A stretch of DNA of 64,000 nucleotides from a virus (IMGVR_UViG_3300046318_000188:1-64000); one strand, 5' to 3'. Shown: positions 25,496 to 34,795, counted from the stretch's first letter. The notes: generated by a model from the sequence alone, not told the origin. Translations and numbers: made by a program.

Positions 25496-27166
25496 ATGGC
25501 AAATAAATTCTCACTTTTCGGTTTTACAATTGCGCGGAACAAGGATGAAGAAACCAAGTCCGTGGAGCAATCCTTTACGCCTCCGGCCAACGATGACGGT
25601 GCGCTTACTATTACCTCTGCCGCTTATTATGGAACATACGTTGACCTAGACGGCACAGCAAAAAATGATGTAGAACTTATTTCTCGTTATCGTGAGATGG
25701 CAATGCAACCAGAAATTGAATCGGCAATCGATGATATTATTGGTGAAGCAATCTGTCAAGACGATGATGGTAAGATTATCAAGTTGGTTCTGGACAACCT
25801 TAAACAACCAGAAAAGATTAAAAATGCCATCAGAACGGAATTCAATACCGTTTTAAGATTGTTAAATTACAACAATATGGCACAAGATATCTTCCGTAGA
25901 TATTATGTTGATGGTAAGATGTATTACCACATTATTATTGACCAGACTAAGCCTAATGAAGGCATCAAAGAACTCCGTTATATCGATCCACGCAAACTTC
26001 GTAAGGTTCGTGAAGTAAAGAAAAACAAAGACGAGCGTACTGGTGTGGAAATGATGAATGTAATTAATGAATATTACATCTTCAACGACAAGGTCACCAC
26101 AGGTTCATCACAAAACTTTGGACCTATCGGTGTTCGTATCACAACTGATTCCATCATCTCCGTGGTTTCTGGCCTCATGGACAGTCGCCGTGCAACAGTA
26201 CTGTCTTACCTACACAAAGCAATCAAACCACTTAACCAGTTAAGGATGATTGAAGATGCTACAGTCATTTATCGTATCAGTCGTGCTCCCGAGCGCCGTA
26301 TTTTTTATATTGACGTGGGTAACCTTCCGAAATTAAAAGCGGAACAATATCTCCGTGACATCATGGTCAAGTATAAGAACAAACTGGTATACGATGCAAG
26401 TACTGGTGAAGTTCGTGATGACCGTAAACATCTTTCTATGTTGGAAGATTTCTGGTTACCTCGCCGTGAAGGTGGAAAAGGTACAGAGATTACTACATTA
26501 CCTGGTGGCCAAAATTTAGGTGAATTGGAAGATGTTAAATATTTTGAAAAGAAACTATATAAAGCACTTAATGTGCCGGTTTCTCGATTGAATCCTGAAA
26601 ACTCTGGTTTCTCTCTTGGTCGTACCAATGAGATTACCCGTGACGAATTGAAGTTTTCTAAGTTTGTTGACCGACTAAGAAACAAATTCTCAGATTTGTT
26701 TAACCAAACACTTAGAGTTCAATGCGTTCTCAAAGGTATTTGTACCAATGAAGAATGGGATGAATTTAAAGAAAACATCCACTATGACTTCATTAAAGAT
26801 AATAACTTTAGTGAGTTAAAAGAAGCAGAATTAATGCGTGACCGATTGTCTTTATTGGCAAACATAGACCCATACACAGGTCGTTATTTCTCTCAAACAT
26901 GGATCCAACGCAATGTTCTCCGTTTAACAGACGATGAAATTCAAGAAATGGAAAATGAAATTGAAGAAGAAAAGAAAGCAGGATTAGGATTACCCGTTGG
27001 TGTAATGAATGATGTGGCTCAACAACAAATGATGGCTAATGTTCCTACACAACCAATAAATCCTATTGACATGCAGCACGCACAAGATATGCAGGACAAA
27101 GCGCAACAATCGGCTGGCCAGCAAAAAGAAGAAACAACCATAACTAAATTGAAACGCATATTATAA
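25496..27166 (+). CDS. gp20: gp20 portal vertex protein
   Basis: 556 residues. Conserved portal block: AYYGTYVDLDG, ELISRYREMAMQPEIESAIDDIIGEAI, YYVDGKMYYHIIID, IKELRYIDPRKLRKVREV, PERRIFYIDVGNLPKLKAEQYLRDIMVKYKNKL and LGRTNEITRDELKFSKFVDRLR. This is the g20 region used widely as a T4-like phage marker. Dodecameric ring at the unique vertex, nucleates prohead assembly and DNA entry. C-terminus is Gln/Met-rich. Confidence 0.95.
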   Translation: MANKFSLFGFTIARNKDEETKSVEQSFTPPANDDGALTITSAAYYGTYVDLDGTAKNDVELISRYREMAMQPEIESAIDDIIGEAICQDDDGKIIKLVLDNLKQPEKIKNAIRTEFNTVLRLLNYNNMAQDIFRRYYVDGKMYYHIIIDQTKPNEGIKELRYIDPRKLRKVREVKKNKDERTGVEMMNVINEYYIFNDKVTTGSSQNFGPIGVRITTDSIISVVSGLMDSRRATVLSYLHKAIKPLNQLRMIEDATVIYRISRAPERRIFYIDVGNLPKLKAEQYLRDIMVKYKNKLVYDASTGEVRDDRKHLSMLEDFWLPRREGGKGTEITTLPGGQNLGELEDVKYFEKKLYKALNVPVSRLNPENSGFSLGRTNEITRDELKFSKFVDRLRNKFSDLFNQTLRVQCVLKGICTNEEWDEFKENIHYDFIKDNNFSELKEAELMRDRLSLLANIDPYTGRYFSQTWIQRNVLRLTDDEIQEMENEIEEEKKAGLGLPVGVMNDVAQQQMMANVPTQPINPIDMQHAQDMQDKAQQSAGQQKEETTITKLKRIL

Positions 27167-27169
27167 ATA
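27162..27169 (+). promoter_or_regulatory. late promoter TATAAATA
   Basis: Exact T4 late element overlapping the gp20 stop, upstream of the prohead core/protease genes. Confidence 0.65.
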
Positions 27170-27188
27170 TTTGATTGGAGAATAAAAA

Positions 27189-27380
27189 ATGACAGACAGA
27201 AATATTATCGATTACGCTCAAGATGACAATGCCGTTGAATTTAAAAACGCATTATATAATTCTATTCACGATAAAGTGACGGCACATATTGAAGCTAAAA
27301 AGCAAGAAGTAGCACAAAGTTTAATTAGTCCACAACCACAACAAGCAACCGCTGAGGATACACCAGTTGAAAACACTTAA
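27189..27380 (+). CDS. gp67: gp67-like prohead core protein
   Basis: 63 residues. Acidic-basic small protein with DNAVEFKNALYNSIHDKVTAHIEAKKQEVAQSL, a pattern I recall for the short protein that follows gp20 in aquatic T4-like phages; T4 has prohead core gene 67 here. The position between portal and protease and its size (T4 gp67 is 80 aa) support this call. Overlaps the next frame by 14 nt. Family assignment rests mainly on synteny. Confidence 0.6.
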   Translation: MTDRNIIDYAQDDNAVEFKNALYNSIHDKVTAHIEAKKQEVAQSLISPQPQQATAEDTPVENT

Positions 27381-27594
27381 ACAGTTTATGACGGAAGCAA
27401 CTGCTCATAAAGATAAACAAATGGATCCTCCAAATGTTTTGATTATGAAACGAAAGTCTATTAGACAATTTTCTAATGACCAGCGAGTTGCGTTATATTA
27501 TGTGGATAAGATTAATAAATATGTAACAGTACCTTATACAGCAATGCAATGGAGTGCATCTGCACCAACATCAAGTGCAGCTGAAGAACTATAA
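27367..27594 (+). CDS. Hypothetical prohead-region protein, 75 aa
   Basis: Start is TTG at 27367 (MKTLKQFMTEATAHK), overlapping the gp67-like gene by 14 nt; the KTLKQFxTEA start is a frequent N-terminus of T4-like phage proteins, which favours TTG over the later ATG at 27388. The product is basic in the middle (IMKRKSIRQFSNDQR) and ends in an Ala/Ser-rich tail. No family recognised. Its place in the prohead operon suggests a head or core role. Confidence 0.5.
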   Translation: MKTLKQFMTEATAHKDKQMDPPNVLIMKRKSIRQFSNDQRVALYYVDKINKYVTVPYTAMQWSASAPTSSAAEEL

Positions 27595-27605
27595 TAGGAT
27601 AAAAA

Positions 27606-28130
27606 ATGGCAACCTCAAACAGTATACAAATTTTAGTTGACACCAATAAACGAACCGTTATTAAACGAGTTGGTATTTTTGATGCAGCTGGTGGAGATGA
27701 AAACGAAACCGTTATTATTGATCCTAAGACTTTGGCCTATGCATTGAATGCCAATAATTTAATTTATCAATCAGGCAATACGGTTGCTACAGGATTTGCA
27801 AACTCTGCATTTACTATTTCTAGAGTTGTTGCCTCTGTTGATGCTGAAGTCGGTCACCTACAATTAAAATGGCAAGGCACCGTAAATTCTGCAACCATCT
27901 ATGCTTTGGGTGTTGGAACAACAGATACAAATCCTAATTGTCAGTTCCCAGTCATTGGTAACAATGCACAAGGACCTACAGGTAACGTAACAATCAAAAC
28001 TGTTGGTACAACGGCTAATGCTGCTTATACAATTATCATTGAATTACATAAAAACGGTCAGTTTTATAGTGCCGGTCAGTTCCAAGACCCAGCTGCATTT
28101 AACTACCCTCCTTATGGTGTAACTCCATAA
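27606..28130 (+). CDS. Hypothetical virion protein, 174 aa
   Basis: All-beta protein of 174 residues (SIQILVDTNKRTVIKRVGIFDAAGGDENETVIIDPKTL at the start, YPPYGVTP at the end) in the head operon between gp67 and gp68. I recall comparable proteins in aquatic T4-like phages between portal and protease, function unknown to me; a head decoration or completion role is only a guess. Stop overlaps gp68 start (TAATG). Confidence 0.6.
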   Translation: MATSNSIQILVDTNKRTVIKRVGIFDAAGGDENETVIIDPKTLAYALNANNLIYQSGNTVATGFANSAFTISRVVASVDAEVGHLQLKWQGTVNSATIYALGVGTTDTNPNCQFPVIGNNAQGPTGNVTIKTVGTTANAAYTIIIELHKNGQFYSAGQFQDPAAFNYPPYGVTP

Positions 28131-28534
28131 TGAGTAGTTTTGTTTCTAAACTTCTATCGAATAATCTTGTAGAAGCAAGAAACGAAATAGAAGATAAGTT
28201 AAAAAATCTGGTTGATGAAAAACTCAACCAGATTAGATTGCGAATTACCGCAGAGATGTATGATGTAATTATTGAAGGTAACATATTAAGAATGGGCAGA
28301 ACCAAGATGATTAAGGTTCGTGTCCGTAAAGGTAAGATACAACGCCGTAAGAAGTTTTCGGCAGTTAAAGGTTATACAATTCGTGGTGGTAAGTTAACAC
28401 GAATGACACCAATGGAACGCAGACATCGTAAGATGGGCGCCAAAAGGTCAAAGTTTAAAAGAAGGGCTAAATTAAGACAATCCCTCAGAAAAAGAAGAAT
28501 GTCTTTAAGAAAAAGAACGGCAATGGGACTATAA
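28130..28534 (+). CDS. gp68: gp68-like prohead core protein
   Basis: 134 residues. The central conserved block NILRMGRTKMIKVRVRKGKIQRRKKFSAVKGYTIRGGKLTRMTPMERRHRKMGAKRSKFKRR is characteristic of the gp68 prohead core family. T4 gp68 is 141 aa and equally basic in its C-terminal half. The Arg/Lys-rich tail (last 40 residues) may bind DNA or acidic scaffold. Sits directly before gp21, as in T4. Confidence 0.75.
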   Translation: MSSFVSKLLSNNLVEARNEIEDKLKNLVDEKLNQIRLRITAEMYDVIIEGNILRMGRTKMIKVRVRKGKIQRRKKFSAVKGYTIRGGKLTRMTPMERRHRKMGAKRSKFKRRAKLRQSLRKRRMSLRKRTAMGL

Positions 28535-28539
28535 TAAAA

Positions 28540-29184
28540 ATGAAACTCATTAAAGAAATTAACGAAACGGTAAATTACCTTACAGAAGATGCTGATGGCA
28601 AGAAGTCATTGTTCATCGAAGGTCCGTTCTTGGTGGCTGAAACCAAGAACCGTAATGGCCGTTTGTATGAATTTAACACAATGAAAAAAGAAGTTGCTAG
28701 ATATACAGAATCATATATCAACAAGCAACGTGCTTTTGGAGAACTAGGCCATCCAGAAACTCCGACCATCAACTTAGACCGTGTATCACACATGATTGTA
28801 GGTCTCAGAGAAGATGGTAATCAATGGATTGGTAAAGCAAAGATTTTAGATACTCCTATGGGTAACATCGCCAAAAGTCTTATCGAAGGTGGTGCTCAAT
28901 TAGGTGTATCTTCAAGAGGTATGGGCTCGTTGAAAAATGTTAACGGTGTTAATGTTGTTCAGCCCGATTTCTATCTAGCCACAGCGGCAGATATTGTAGC
29001 AGATCCTTCCGCCCCAGGCGCTTTTGTGCAAGGTATCATGGAAGGTAAGGAATGGATGTTGGTCAATGGTGTATGGACAGAACAAGATTATTCTCAAGCA
29101 AAGTCTTTAATTAAGGCGGCAACAAGAGAACAAATTGAAGAAGTAAGTCTACGCATCTTTGGAAACTTCCTTAAAAAACTTTAA
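28540..29184 (+). CDS. gp21: gp21 prohead protease
   Basis: 214 residues, matching T4 gp21 length. FIEGPFLVAETKNRNGRLYEFNTMKKEVARY, RAFGELGHPETPTINLDRVSH and AQLGVSSRGMGSL are the family S77 serine protease blocks; His in ELGHP and Ser in GVSSRG are the likely catalytic pair. Cleaves gp23, gp22, gp67/68 after assembly, at sites of type (L/I)-x-E. A candidate site is visible in gp23 (residues 50-52, L-N-E). Confidence 0.9.
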   Translation: MKLIKEINETVNYLTEDADGKKSLFIEGPFLVAETKNRNGRLYEFNTMKKEVARYTESYINKQRAFGELGHPETPTINLDRVSHMIVGLREDGNQWIGKAKILDTPMGNIAKSLIEGGAQLGVSSRGMGSLKNVNGVNVVQPDFYLATAADIVADPSAPGAFVQGIMEGKEWMLVNGVWTEQDYSQAKSLIKAATREQIEEVSLRIFGNFLKKL

Positions 29185-29185
29185 T

Positions 29186-29193
29186 TATAAATA
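29186..29193 (+). promoter_or_regulatory. late promoter TATAAATA
   Basis: Exact late element 2 nt after the gp21 stop, 28 nt before gp22, serving scaffold and major capsid genes. Confidence 0.65.
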
Positions 29194-29221
29194 TCCAATA
29201 TAAATCAAGGAGATTTTCAAA

Positions 29222-30415
29222 ATGGGAAAATTTAATCTGTCCGAAGCCGCTAAAGAAGTTCTTTCTGGCAATGTTGCTAGCAAGAAAAGTGGCCAAGAAT
29301 CCGGTGTAGGTAATACATCTTTAAAAGGTGATGTTGCTTACGGTACTAAAGAAGTTGACGTTGGTTCTACACCAACCAAAACAACTGACGCTAATCCTGA
29401 CTATACAAAAGGTGCACCAACAGCTAAGGCTCCGGGTGCAACTCCTCCTGTAGGTTCTGAGCCTAAGAAAGTTTTGGCTAAACAACCTGCTGAGAGTGGT
29501 TCTGTTGAAGATCCAGAAGGCAAAGCAGGCAAACAAACCATGGCTAAAAATCCTGGTGCTACATTCCAATCTTACGGTGAAGAAACTGAGTCTGATGACG
29601 AAGTTGTTGCTGAAGAAAAAGAAGAAGAACACGAAGATGAAGCTGAAGATAAAAAACTCATCAAAAAGATGATTAGTAAGGCAAAAATGAAAGAAGATAT
29701 GGATGCATTGCTGTCTGGTGAAAACCTTTCAGAAGAATTCGTTACTAAAGCTGCTACAATTTTTGAAGCTGCCGTTGTTGCTCGTGCAGAAGAAGTTATT
29801 GCTGAAGCTGAAGCACAATTACAAGAGCAGTTTGATGCTGCTGTTGAAGAAATCAAAGAAGATTTGGCTTCTAAAGTTGACGACTATCTCAACTATATGG
29901 TTGAAGAATGGATGAAAGAAAACGAAATCGCAATTGAAAAAGGTCTCCGTGCTGAAATCGTGGAAGACTTTATCGGTGGATTACGCAACCTGTTCGTTGA
30001 ACACTATATCGACATTCCTGCCGACAAGGTAGATGTTGTTGAAGAATTGACAAACAAAGTTGAAGAACTCGAAGCATCTTTAAACGAAGAAATGAATCGT
30101 TCTGTTGAGTTGGTAAAATCTCTTAACGAACAGAAAAAAATTGAGGCTATCTACACAGCGTGTGAAGGCCTGTCGCAGACCCAAGTAGAGAAATTAAAAT
30201 CGCTCGCAGAGAACGTTGATTTTACTACTGAAGAAGAATTTGTTGCTAAAGTGGACGTTTTGAAAGAATCTTATTTCAAATCTGAAGTTAAAGCTGCTGA
30301 TTCATCTGCTTTGGACGATGAAGTTCAAATCGAAGAAGAAACAAAGAAACCAGCCGTTTCTGTTGATCCTTTAATCGAACAAGTCGCAAGAACTATTTCA
30401 CAATCAAAGAAGTAA
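29222..30415 (+). CDS. gp22: gp22 prohead scaffold protein
   Basis: 397 residues. N-terminus MGKFNLSEAAKEVLSGNVASKKSG begins a long Lys/Pro/Gly-rich linker, followed by a very acidic Glu run (about 120-150) and a long coiled-coil core up to residue 350, ending RTISQSKK. The charge pattern, position between gp21 and gp23, and N-terminal motif match gp22-like scaffolds of aquatic T4-like phages. Longer than T4 gp22 (269 aa), mainly by the N-terminal low-complexity segment. RBS aaggagattttcaa. Confidence 0.85.
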   Translation: MGKFNLSEAAKEVLSGNVASKKSGQESGVGNTSLKGDVAYGTKEVDVGSTPTKTTDANPDYTKGAPTAKAPGATPPVGSEPKKVLAKQPAESGSVEDPEGKAGKQTMAKNPGATFQSYGEETESDDEVVAEEKEEEHEDEAEDKKLIKKMISKAKMKEDMDALLSGENLSEEFVTKAATIFEAAVVARAEEVIAEAEAQLQEQFDAAVEEIKEDLASKVDDYLNYMVEEWMKENEIAIEKGLRAEIVEDFIGGLRNLFVEHYIDIPADKVDVVEELTNKVEELEASLNEEMNRSVELVKSLNEQKKIEAIYTACEGLSQTQVEKLKSLAENVDFTTEEEFVAKVDVLKESYFKSEVKAADSSALDDEVQIEEETKKPAVSVDPLIEQVARTISQSKK

Positions 30416-30444
30416 TAACCTTATAATAATAAAAAGGAAATAAA

Positions 30445-31767
30445 ATGTATTTAACAGAAGAACTACAAAAAAAATGGGAACCAATTCTTGAGCATCCAGA
30501 ATTAGAGTCCATCAAAGACCCATACAAGAAAGCTGTTACAGCTCTTGTTTTGGAAAACCAATCACAAGCAATGCGTCAAGATGCAATGGCTTTGAACGAA
30601 GCAACTGCTTCTGCTCCTACTAACGTAGGCGGTGGCGTTTCTAACTTTGATCCAATCTTGATTTCTTTGGTACGCCGTGCTTTGCCAAATCTTATCGCTT
30701 ATGACGTTGCTGGTGTTCAACCAATGACAGGTCCTACAGGTTTGATTTTTGCAATGCGTGCTAAGTATGCTACTCAAGGTGGTACTGAGGCATTCTACAA
30801 CGAAGCAAATACAATGTTCTCTGGTACAGGTTCTGCTGGTAACCCTTACGGTTTCACTGGTACAACTGCAACAGACACAAGTACAAACTTCCAAAACCAA
30901 ACTACTGCTAATACTACATCTGGTATCGCTATTCCTACAGCAGCTGCTGAAGGTTTGGGTGCTGATGCTAATGCAGCGTTTGCTCAAATGGCTTTCTCTA
31001 TCGAGAAAGTTACTGTAACTGCTCAATCACGTGCTTTGAAGGCTGAGTACTCATTAGAGTTGGCACAAGACTTGAAAGCAATTCATGGTCTTGACGCTGA
31101 AACAGAATTGTCAAACATTCTGTCTACTGAGATTCTTGCTGAAATCAACCGTGAAGTTATCCGTACTATTTACAATACTGCCGTTGGTGGTGCTCAGTAT
31201 GGTACAACTACTGCTGGTACATTCGACTTAGACACAGACTCAAACGGTCGTTGGTCAGTTGAGCGTTTCAAAGGTTTGATTTTCCAAATCGAGCGTGATG
31301 CAAACATTATTGCTAAACAGACTCGTAGAGGTAAAGGTAACGTGATGATTGTTTCTTCTGACGTTGCTTCAGCAATGGCAATGGCTGGTGTATTGCAATA
31401 TACTCCTGCTCTCCAAGCTGATTTGCAAGTAGATGACACAGGTAACACATTTGCTGGTATGTTGCATGGCCGTATCAAGGTTTATATCGACCCGTATTTT
31501 GGTGGATATCAATCTAACCAAGAACTCGTAACTATCGGTTACAAAGGTTCTAGCCCATACGATGCAGGTTTGTTCTATTGCCCATACGTTCCGTTGCAAA
31601 TGGTTCGTGCAGTTGACCAGTTTACATTCCAACCTAAGATTGGTTTCAAAACTCGTTACGGCATGGTAGCTAACCCATTCGCACAAGGTCCTGTAGCTGG
31701 TGGCAACGCTTTGACTTCACGTTCAAACGTTTACTATCGTTTGTTTGCTGTCAAAAACTTGATGTAA
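30445..31767 (+). CDS. gp23: gp23 major capsid protein
   Basis: 440 residues. Typical T4-type capsid motifs: FDPILISLVRRALPNLIAYDVAGVQPMTGPTGLIFAMRAKY, ALKAEYSLELAQDLKAIHGLDAETELSNILSTEILAEINREV, and C-terminal KIGFKTRYGMVANPF. A likely maturation site for gp21 is after Glu52 (L50-N51-E52), removing an N-terminal delta domain as in T4. C-ending codons and strong RBS suggest high expression; a UUCG-loop terminator follows. No gp24 paralogue is present next to it. Confidence 0.95.
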   Translation: MYLTEELQKKWEPILEHPELESIKDPYKKAVTALVLENQSQAMRQDAMALNEATASAPTNVGGGVSNFDPILISLVRRALPNLIAYDVAGVQPMTGPTGLIFAMRAKYATQGGTEAFYNEANTMFSGTGSAGNPYGFTGTTATDTSTNFQNQTTANTTSGIAIPTAAAEGLGADANAAFAQMAFSIEKVTVTAQSRALKAEYSLELAQDLKAIHGLDAETELSNILSTEILAEINREVIRTIYNTAVGGAQYGTTTAGTFDLDTDSNGRWSVERFKGLIFQIERDANIIAKQTRRGKGNVMIVSSDVASAMAMAGVLQYTPALQADLQVDDTGNTFAGMLHGRIKVYIDPYFGGYQSNQELVTIGYKGSSPYDAGLFYCPYVPLQMVRAVDQFTFQPKIGFKTRYGMVANPFAQGPVAGGNALTSRSNVYYRLFAVKNLM

Positions 31768-31797
31768 TATAAAAATCACCGTAGAGTGATACTTTAG

Positions 31798-31825
31798 AGA
31801 GACCTCTTCGGAGGTCTCTTTTTTT
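31798..31825 (+). terminator. Strong intrinsic terminator after gp23
   Basis: AGAGACCTC (31798-31806), TTCG tetraloop, GAGGTCTCT (31811-31819) and a seven-T run. A smaller hairpin ATCAC/GTGAT lies just upstream. Confidence 0.9.
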
Positions 31826-31842
31826 ATGGCCTAAATAATCAT

Positions 31843-32379
31843 ATGACAGCACTTACAAGAACCCCCGAAGCAGGTAGTTTTCTACAACCGACAAAATACC
31901 TATTAACATTTGATAGGATTAAAACGGTACAGTTCTACTGCCAATCAGTTAACATACCTGGAATCAACCTAGGACAGGCACCAATCAGCACACCTATGTT
32001 GGACATATTTGCACCAGGTAATAAGATTACTTACAACCCACTAAACATACATTTCTTGGTTGATGAGAAGTTACAGTCATGGCAAGAATTACACGCTTGG
32101 TTCCGTTCCATCGCATCTCCAGAGAGTTTTGATGAGAGAAAAAGGTTGGGCACACTCCAGAACCAATACTCTTTAGGCGGAAAAAGACCACAGGCATATT
32201 CTGATGCCACACTAACGGTATTATCATCCTTGAATAACCCTATTTTAAGGGTCAAATTCTACAATATGTTCCCAATTACACTTTCGGATATCATATTCGA
32301 TTCCGCACAATCGGCAGATGATGTAATTTCAGCGGATGCGGTATTCATATTTGACTATTTTGATTTTGAATACGCTTGA
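31843..32379 (+). CDS. gp19/gp54-type tail tube fold protein
   Basis: 178 residues. TRTPEAGSFLQPTKYLLTFDRIKTVQFYCQSVNIPGINLGQ and ISTPMLDIFAPGNKITYNPLNIHFLVDEKLQSWQELHAWFRSI show the T4 gp19-like tube fold (PF06841), which in T4 is shared by gp19, gp48 and gp54. A second tube-fold gene after gp23 suggests a baseplate tube initiator or tail completion component. T4 gp54 is longer (320 aa), so assignment to gp54 or to gp3 (which occupies this place in some cyanophages) is open. Confidence 0.65.
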   Translation: MTALTRTPEAGSFLQPTKYLLTFDRIKTVQFYCQSVNIPGINLGQAPISTPMLDIFAPGNKITYNPLNIHFLVDEKLQSWQELHAWFRSIASPESFDERKRLGTLQNQYSLGGKRPQAYSDATLTVLSSLNNPILRVKFYNMFPITLSDIIFDSAQSADDVISADAVFIFDYFDFEYA

Positions 32380-32404
32380 CATTTAATTAATATTATGTTA
32401 TATT
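32376..32404 (+). promoter_or_regulatory. sigma70-type promoter TTGACA-17-TATATT
   Basis: Perfect -35 TTGACA (32376-32381) overlapping the preceding stop codon, 17-nt spacer, -10 TATATT (32399-32404), 26 nt before uvsY. Drives the recombination gene block. Confidence 0.7.
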
Positions 32405-32429
32405 AAAGGTTTAGATACCTTTTTATATT

Positions 32430-32864
32430 ATGGAAAACTTAGAACAAATACTGAAATTGTGGGAAAAAGATGCAGACATTGACCAGACAGAACCTGGTAA
32501 AGAACTGCTGAAGATTCCAAAACTACACAACCAATATCTCTCCATTCTTACCAAACACAAGATTGCTTCCAAAAAGGCACATTTTGATTACTTGCGTATG
32601 CGTAAAGTAAAACTCGACTATTATGCCGGAAGAATGGATCAAGAAGATTTAGAAAAATATGGATGGCAACCTTTTGCCTTTGTATTGAAGTCTGATATCA
32701 ATGCCTACTTAGAAGGCGATTCGGACCTTATTAAATTATTAGAGAAAAAAGTATATCACGAAGAATCTGTTTCTGTTGTTGAATCAATCATGTCTGAATT
32801 GAAACAGCGAACATGGCAGTTGCGTGATTTTATATCATGGGAAAAGTTCATTGGCGGACAGTAA
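32430..32864 (+). CDS. uvsY: UvsY recombination mediator
   Basis: 144 residues (T4 UvsY 137). Conserved blocks: IPKLHNQYLSILTKHKIASKKAHFDYLRMRKVKLDYYAGRMDQEDLEKYGW and FVLKSDINAYLEGDSDLIKL. Loads UvsX recombinase onto gp32-covered ssDNA. Followed by, and overlapping, uvsW as in T4. The start ATG follows the promoter closely with a poor SD, so a leader of about 15 nt is expected. Confidence 0.9.
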   Translation: MENLEQILKLWEKDADIDQTEPGKELLKIPKLHNQYLSILTKHKIASKKAHFDYLRMRKVKLDYYAGRMDQEDLEKYGWQPFAFVLKSDINAYLEGDSDLIKLLEKKVYHEESVSVVESIMSELKQRTWQLRDFISWEKFIGGQ

Positions 32865-34350
32865 TTTAATAATATCCAAAAAAGATGAAGTATATGTAAA
32901 GATAACCTGTGAGAAATCAATCGCAAAAGAGTTATCGGAGTTTTTCACATTCTTTGTTCCTGGTTATCAGTTTGTTCCGGCATTTAGAAACAGAGTTTGG
33001 GATGGAAAGATAAGACTCCTGAATTTACAGAGTTCCACTTTATATCGAGGACTTCTGTATTATGTGGAACAGTTCTGTAAAGAAAGAGGTTACACATTTG
33101 AGTATCAAGATGGAGTAGATACAGAAGATGAATACTCCAAATATCATGCAGAAAAGTTTATTAAAGAATTGGACATTCACGGCCGTGGAGAACCAATCGA
33201 AGTAAGAGAACATCAAATTGCGGCATACATTCATGCTATGCAAAAAAAGAGAGCCTTGTTGGTATCACCAACCGCATCAGGTAAATCTCTTATCATCTAT
33301 CTACTCTTTCAACAGTTATACAAATATCAAAATTTAAAAGGACTTGTAATTGTTCCAACCACATCTTTGGTTGAACAGTTATATTCCGACTTTGCCGATT
33401 ATAACAATGAAAATATGGAACCATTTCTTCATCGTATCTATCAAGGTAAAGAAAAAGACACAGACAAACCGTTGACAATATCCACTTGGCAGTCTTTGTA
33501 TAAAATGCCAAAAGAATATTTTGAACAGTTTGATTATATTATTGGTGACGAAGCACACCTATTCAAAGCACAATCTCTTACCACCATTCTTACCTCATGT
33601 ATCAATGCCAAGTATAGATTTGGATTGACAGGTACTTTAGATGGAACTAAAACACATAAACTGGTACTCGAAGGTTTGTTTGGTCCAGTTAAGAAAGTAA
33701 TTACCACAAAAGAACTGATAGACAAAGGTCAAGTATCCAATTTTGATATTAAATGTTTGTGCCTTAAACATGATGATAAGATATCTAAATTAATTAAAGA
33801 AAAAGCGACATACCAAGAAGAAATTGCTTATCTGATTTCCTGTGAGGCAAGAAATAAATTCATTAAGAATCTGGCGGTTAGCTTAGGTAAAAATACTTTG
33901 GTGTTGTACCAAATGGTTGACAAACATGGCAAAATACTGTATGATATGATTAAGAACACCAAGAACATTGGTGATAGAAAAATCTTCTTTGTGCATGGTG
34001 GAGTTGATGCTAATGATAGAGAAGAAATAAGAAGAATTATGGAGATTGAACAAGATGCAATTGTCGTTGCTAGTTTTGGCACTTTTAGTACTGGTATTAA
34101 TATTAGGAATTTGCATAACATTATATTTGCAATGCCAACTAAATCGAGCATACGAACTTTGCAATCAATTGGACGAGGCTTACGACAGAGTGAAGGCAAA
34201 GAAATTGCCACTCTCTACGACATCTCGGATGACCTCAGAGTAGGTAAACATATGAATCACACTTTAAAACATTTCGTGGAGAGGGTTCGTATATATACTG
34301 AGGAGAAGTTCCCATTTAAAATCTATAAGATAGGACTAAAAAATGGATAA
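32824..34350 (+). CDS. uvsW: UvsW DNA/RNA helicase
   Basis: Open from GTG 32824; TTG at 32851 is an alternative start, and comparison with T4 UvsW (short N-terminus before the DYxxVRIDCE-like strand) favours the later one. Overlaps uvsY by 14-41 nt. SF2 helicase: Walker A SPTASGKSL, DEAH in GDEAHLFKA, motif III LTGT, motif VI IGRGLRQ. The N-terminal FVPGYQFVPAFRNRVWDGKIRLLN block is UvsW-specific. Unwinds R-loops and drives branch migration, switching replication from origin to recombination mode. Confidence 0.9.
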   Translation: MILYHGKSSLADSNLIISKKDEVYVKITCEKSIAKELSEFFTFFVPGYQFVPAFRNRVWDGKIRLLNLQSSTLYRGLLYYVEQFCKERGYTFEYQDGVDTEDEYSKYHAEKFIKELDIHGRGEPIEVREHQIAAYIHAMQKKRALLVSPTASGKSLIIYLLFQQLYKYQNLKGLVIVPTTSLVEQLYSDFADYNNENMEPFLHRIYQGKEKDTDKPLTISTWQSLYKMPKEYFEQFDYIIGDEAHLFKAQSLTTILTSCINAKYRFGLTGTLDGTKTHKLVLEGLFGPVKKVITTKELIDKGQVSNFDIKCLCLKHDDKISKLIKEKATYQEEIAYLISCEARNKFIKNLAVSLGKNTLVLYQMVDKHGKILYDMIKNTKNIGDRKIFFVHGGVDANDREEIRRIMEIEQDAIVVASFGTFSTGINIRNLHNIIFAMPTKSSIRTLQSIGRGLRQSEGKEIATLYDISDDLRVGKHMNHTLKHFVERVRIYTEEKFPFKIYKIGLKNG

Positions 34351-34720
34351 TATTAAAATAGTCAGATTAAAGAATGGTGAAGATATTGTTGGTCAATTAA
34401 CCAATGTCGATGATTCATACGATGTTGTTGAACCTATGACCGTGGATGTAGAGTATCGTGGTAAAGAACCTGGATTGGTAATGCGTCATTGGTTACCTAT
34501 TCAATTGGTAAAGTATAATGAGATTACTATTAAACAAACGGATGTTCTTTGTGTTTTGGAACCTTCAGAAGATTTTGCTGAGTATTATATGAATACTGTG
34601 GAAAAAGTTCACGACTTGCTTAAGGCAAGAAACCTCGTAGACGAACTTGATGATGATGAAGTAAATGATATTATGGATGCTTTAGATGAATTACAACAAC
34701 AAGGGAATACATTACATTAA
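34343..34720 (+). CDS. Sm-like small protein A
   Basis: 125 residues. IKIVRLKNGEDIVGQLTNVDDSYDVVEPMTVDV resembles an Sm/LSm-type strand set seen in small T4-like phage proteins, and it ends PSEDFAEYYMNTVEKVHDLL plus an acidic tail. The same order (LxxGED(I/L)xGxL .. NP/EP .. PxEDFxxxY) recurs in the gene at 57809, so the two are distant paralogues. Overlaps uvsW by 8 nt. RNA or protein binding is possible but unproven. Confidence 0.6.
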   Translation: MDNIKIVRLKNGEDIVGQLTNVDDSYDVVEPMTVDVEYRGKEPGLVMRHWLPIQLVKYNEITIKQTDVLCVLEPSEDFAEYYMNTVEKVHDLLKARNLVDELDDDEVNDIMDALDELQQQGNTLH

Positions 34721-34795
34721 TGGTTCCTTATATTACTTTCAACCAAGGACATACTCGACTATACACACTTGTCAAGCATATGTCAACAACTAATT

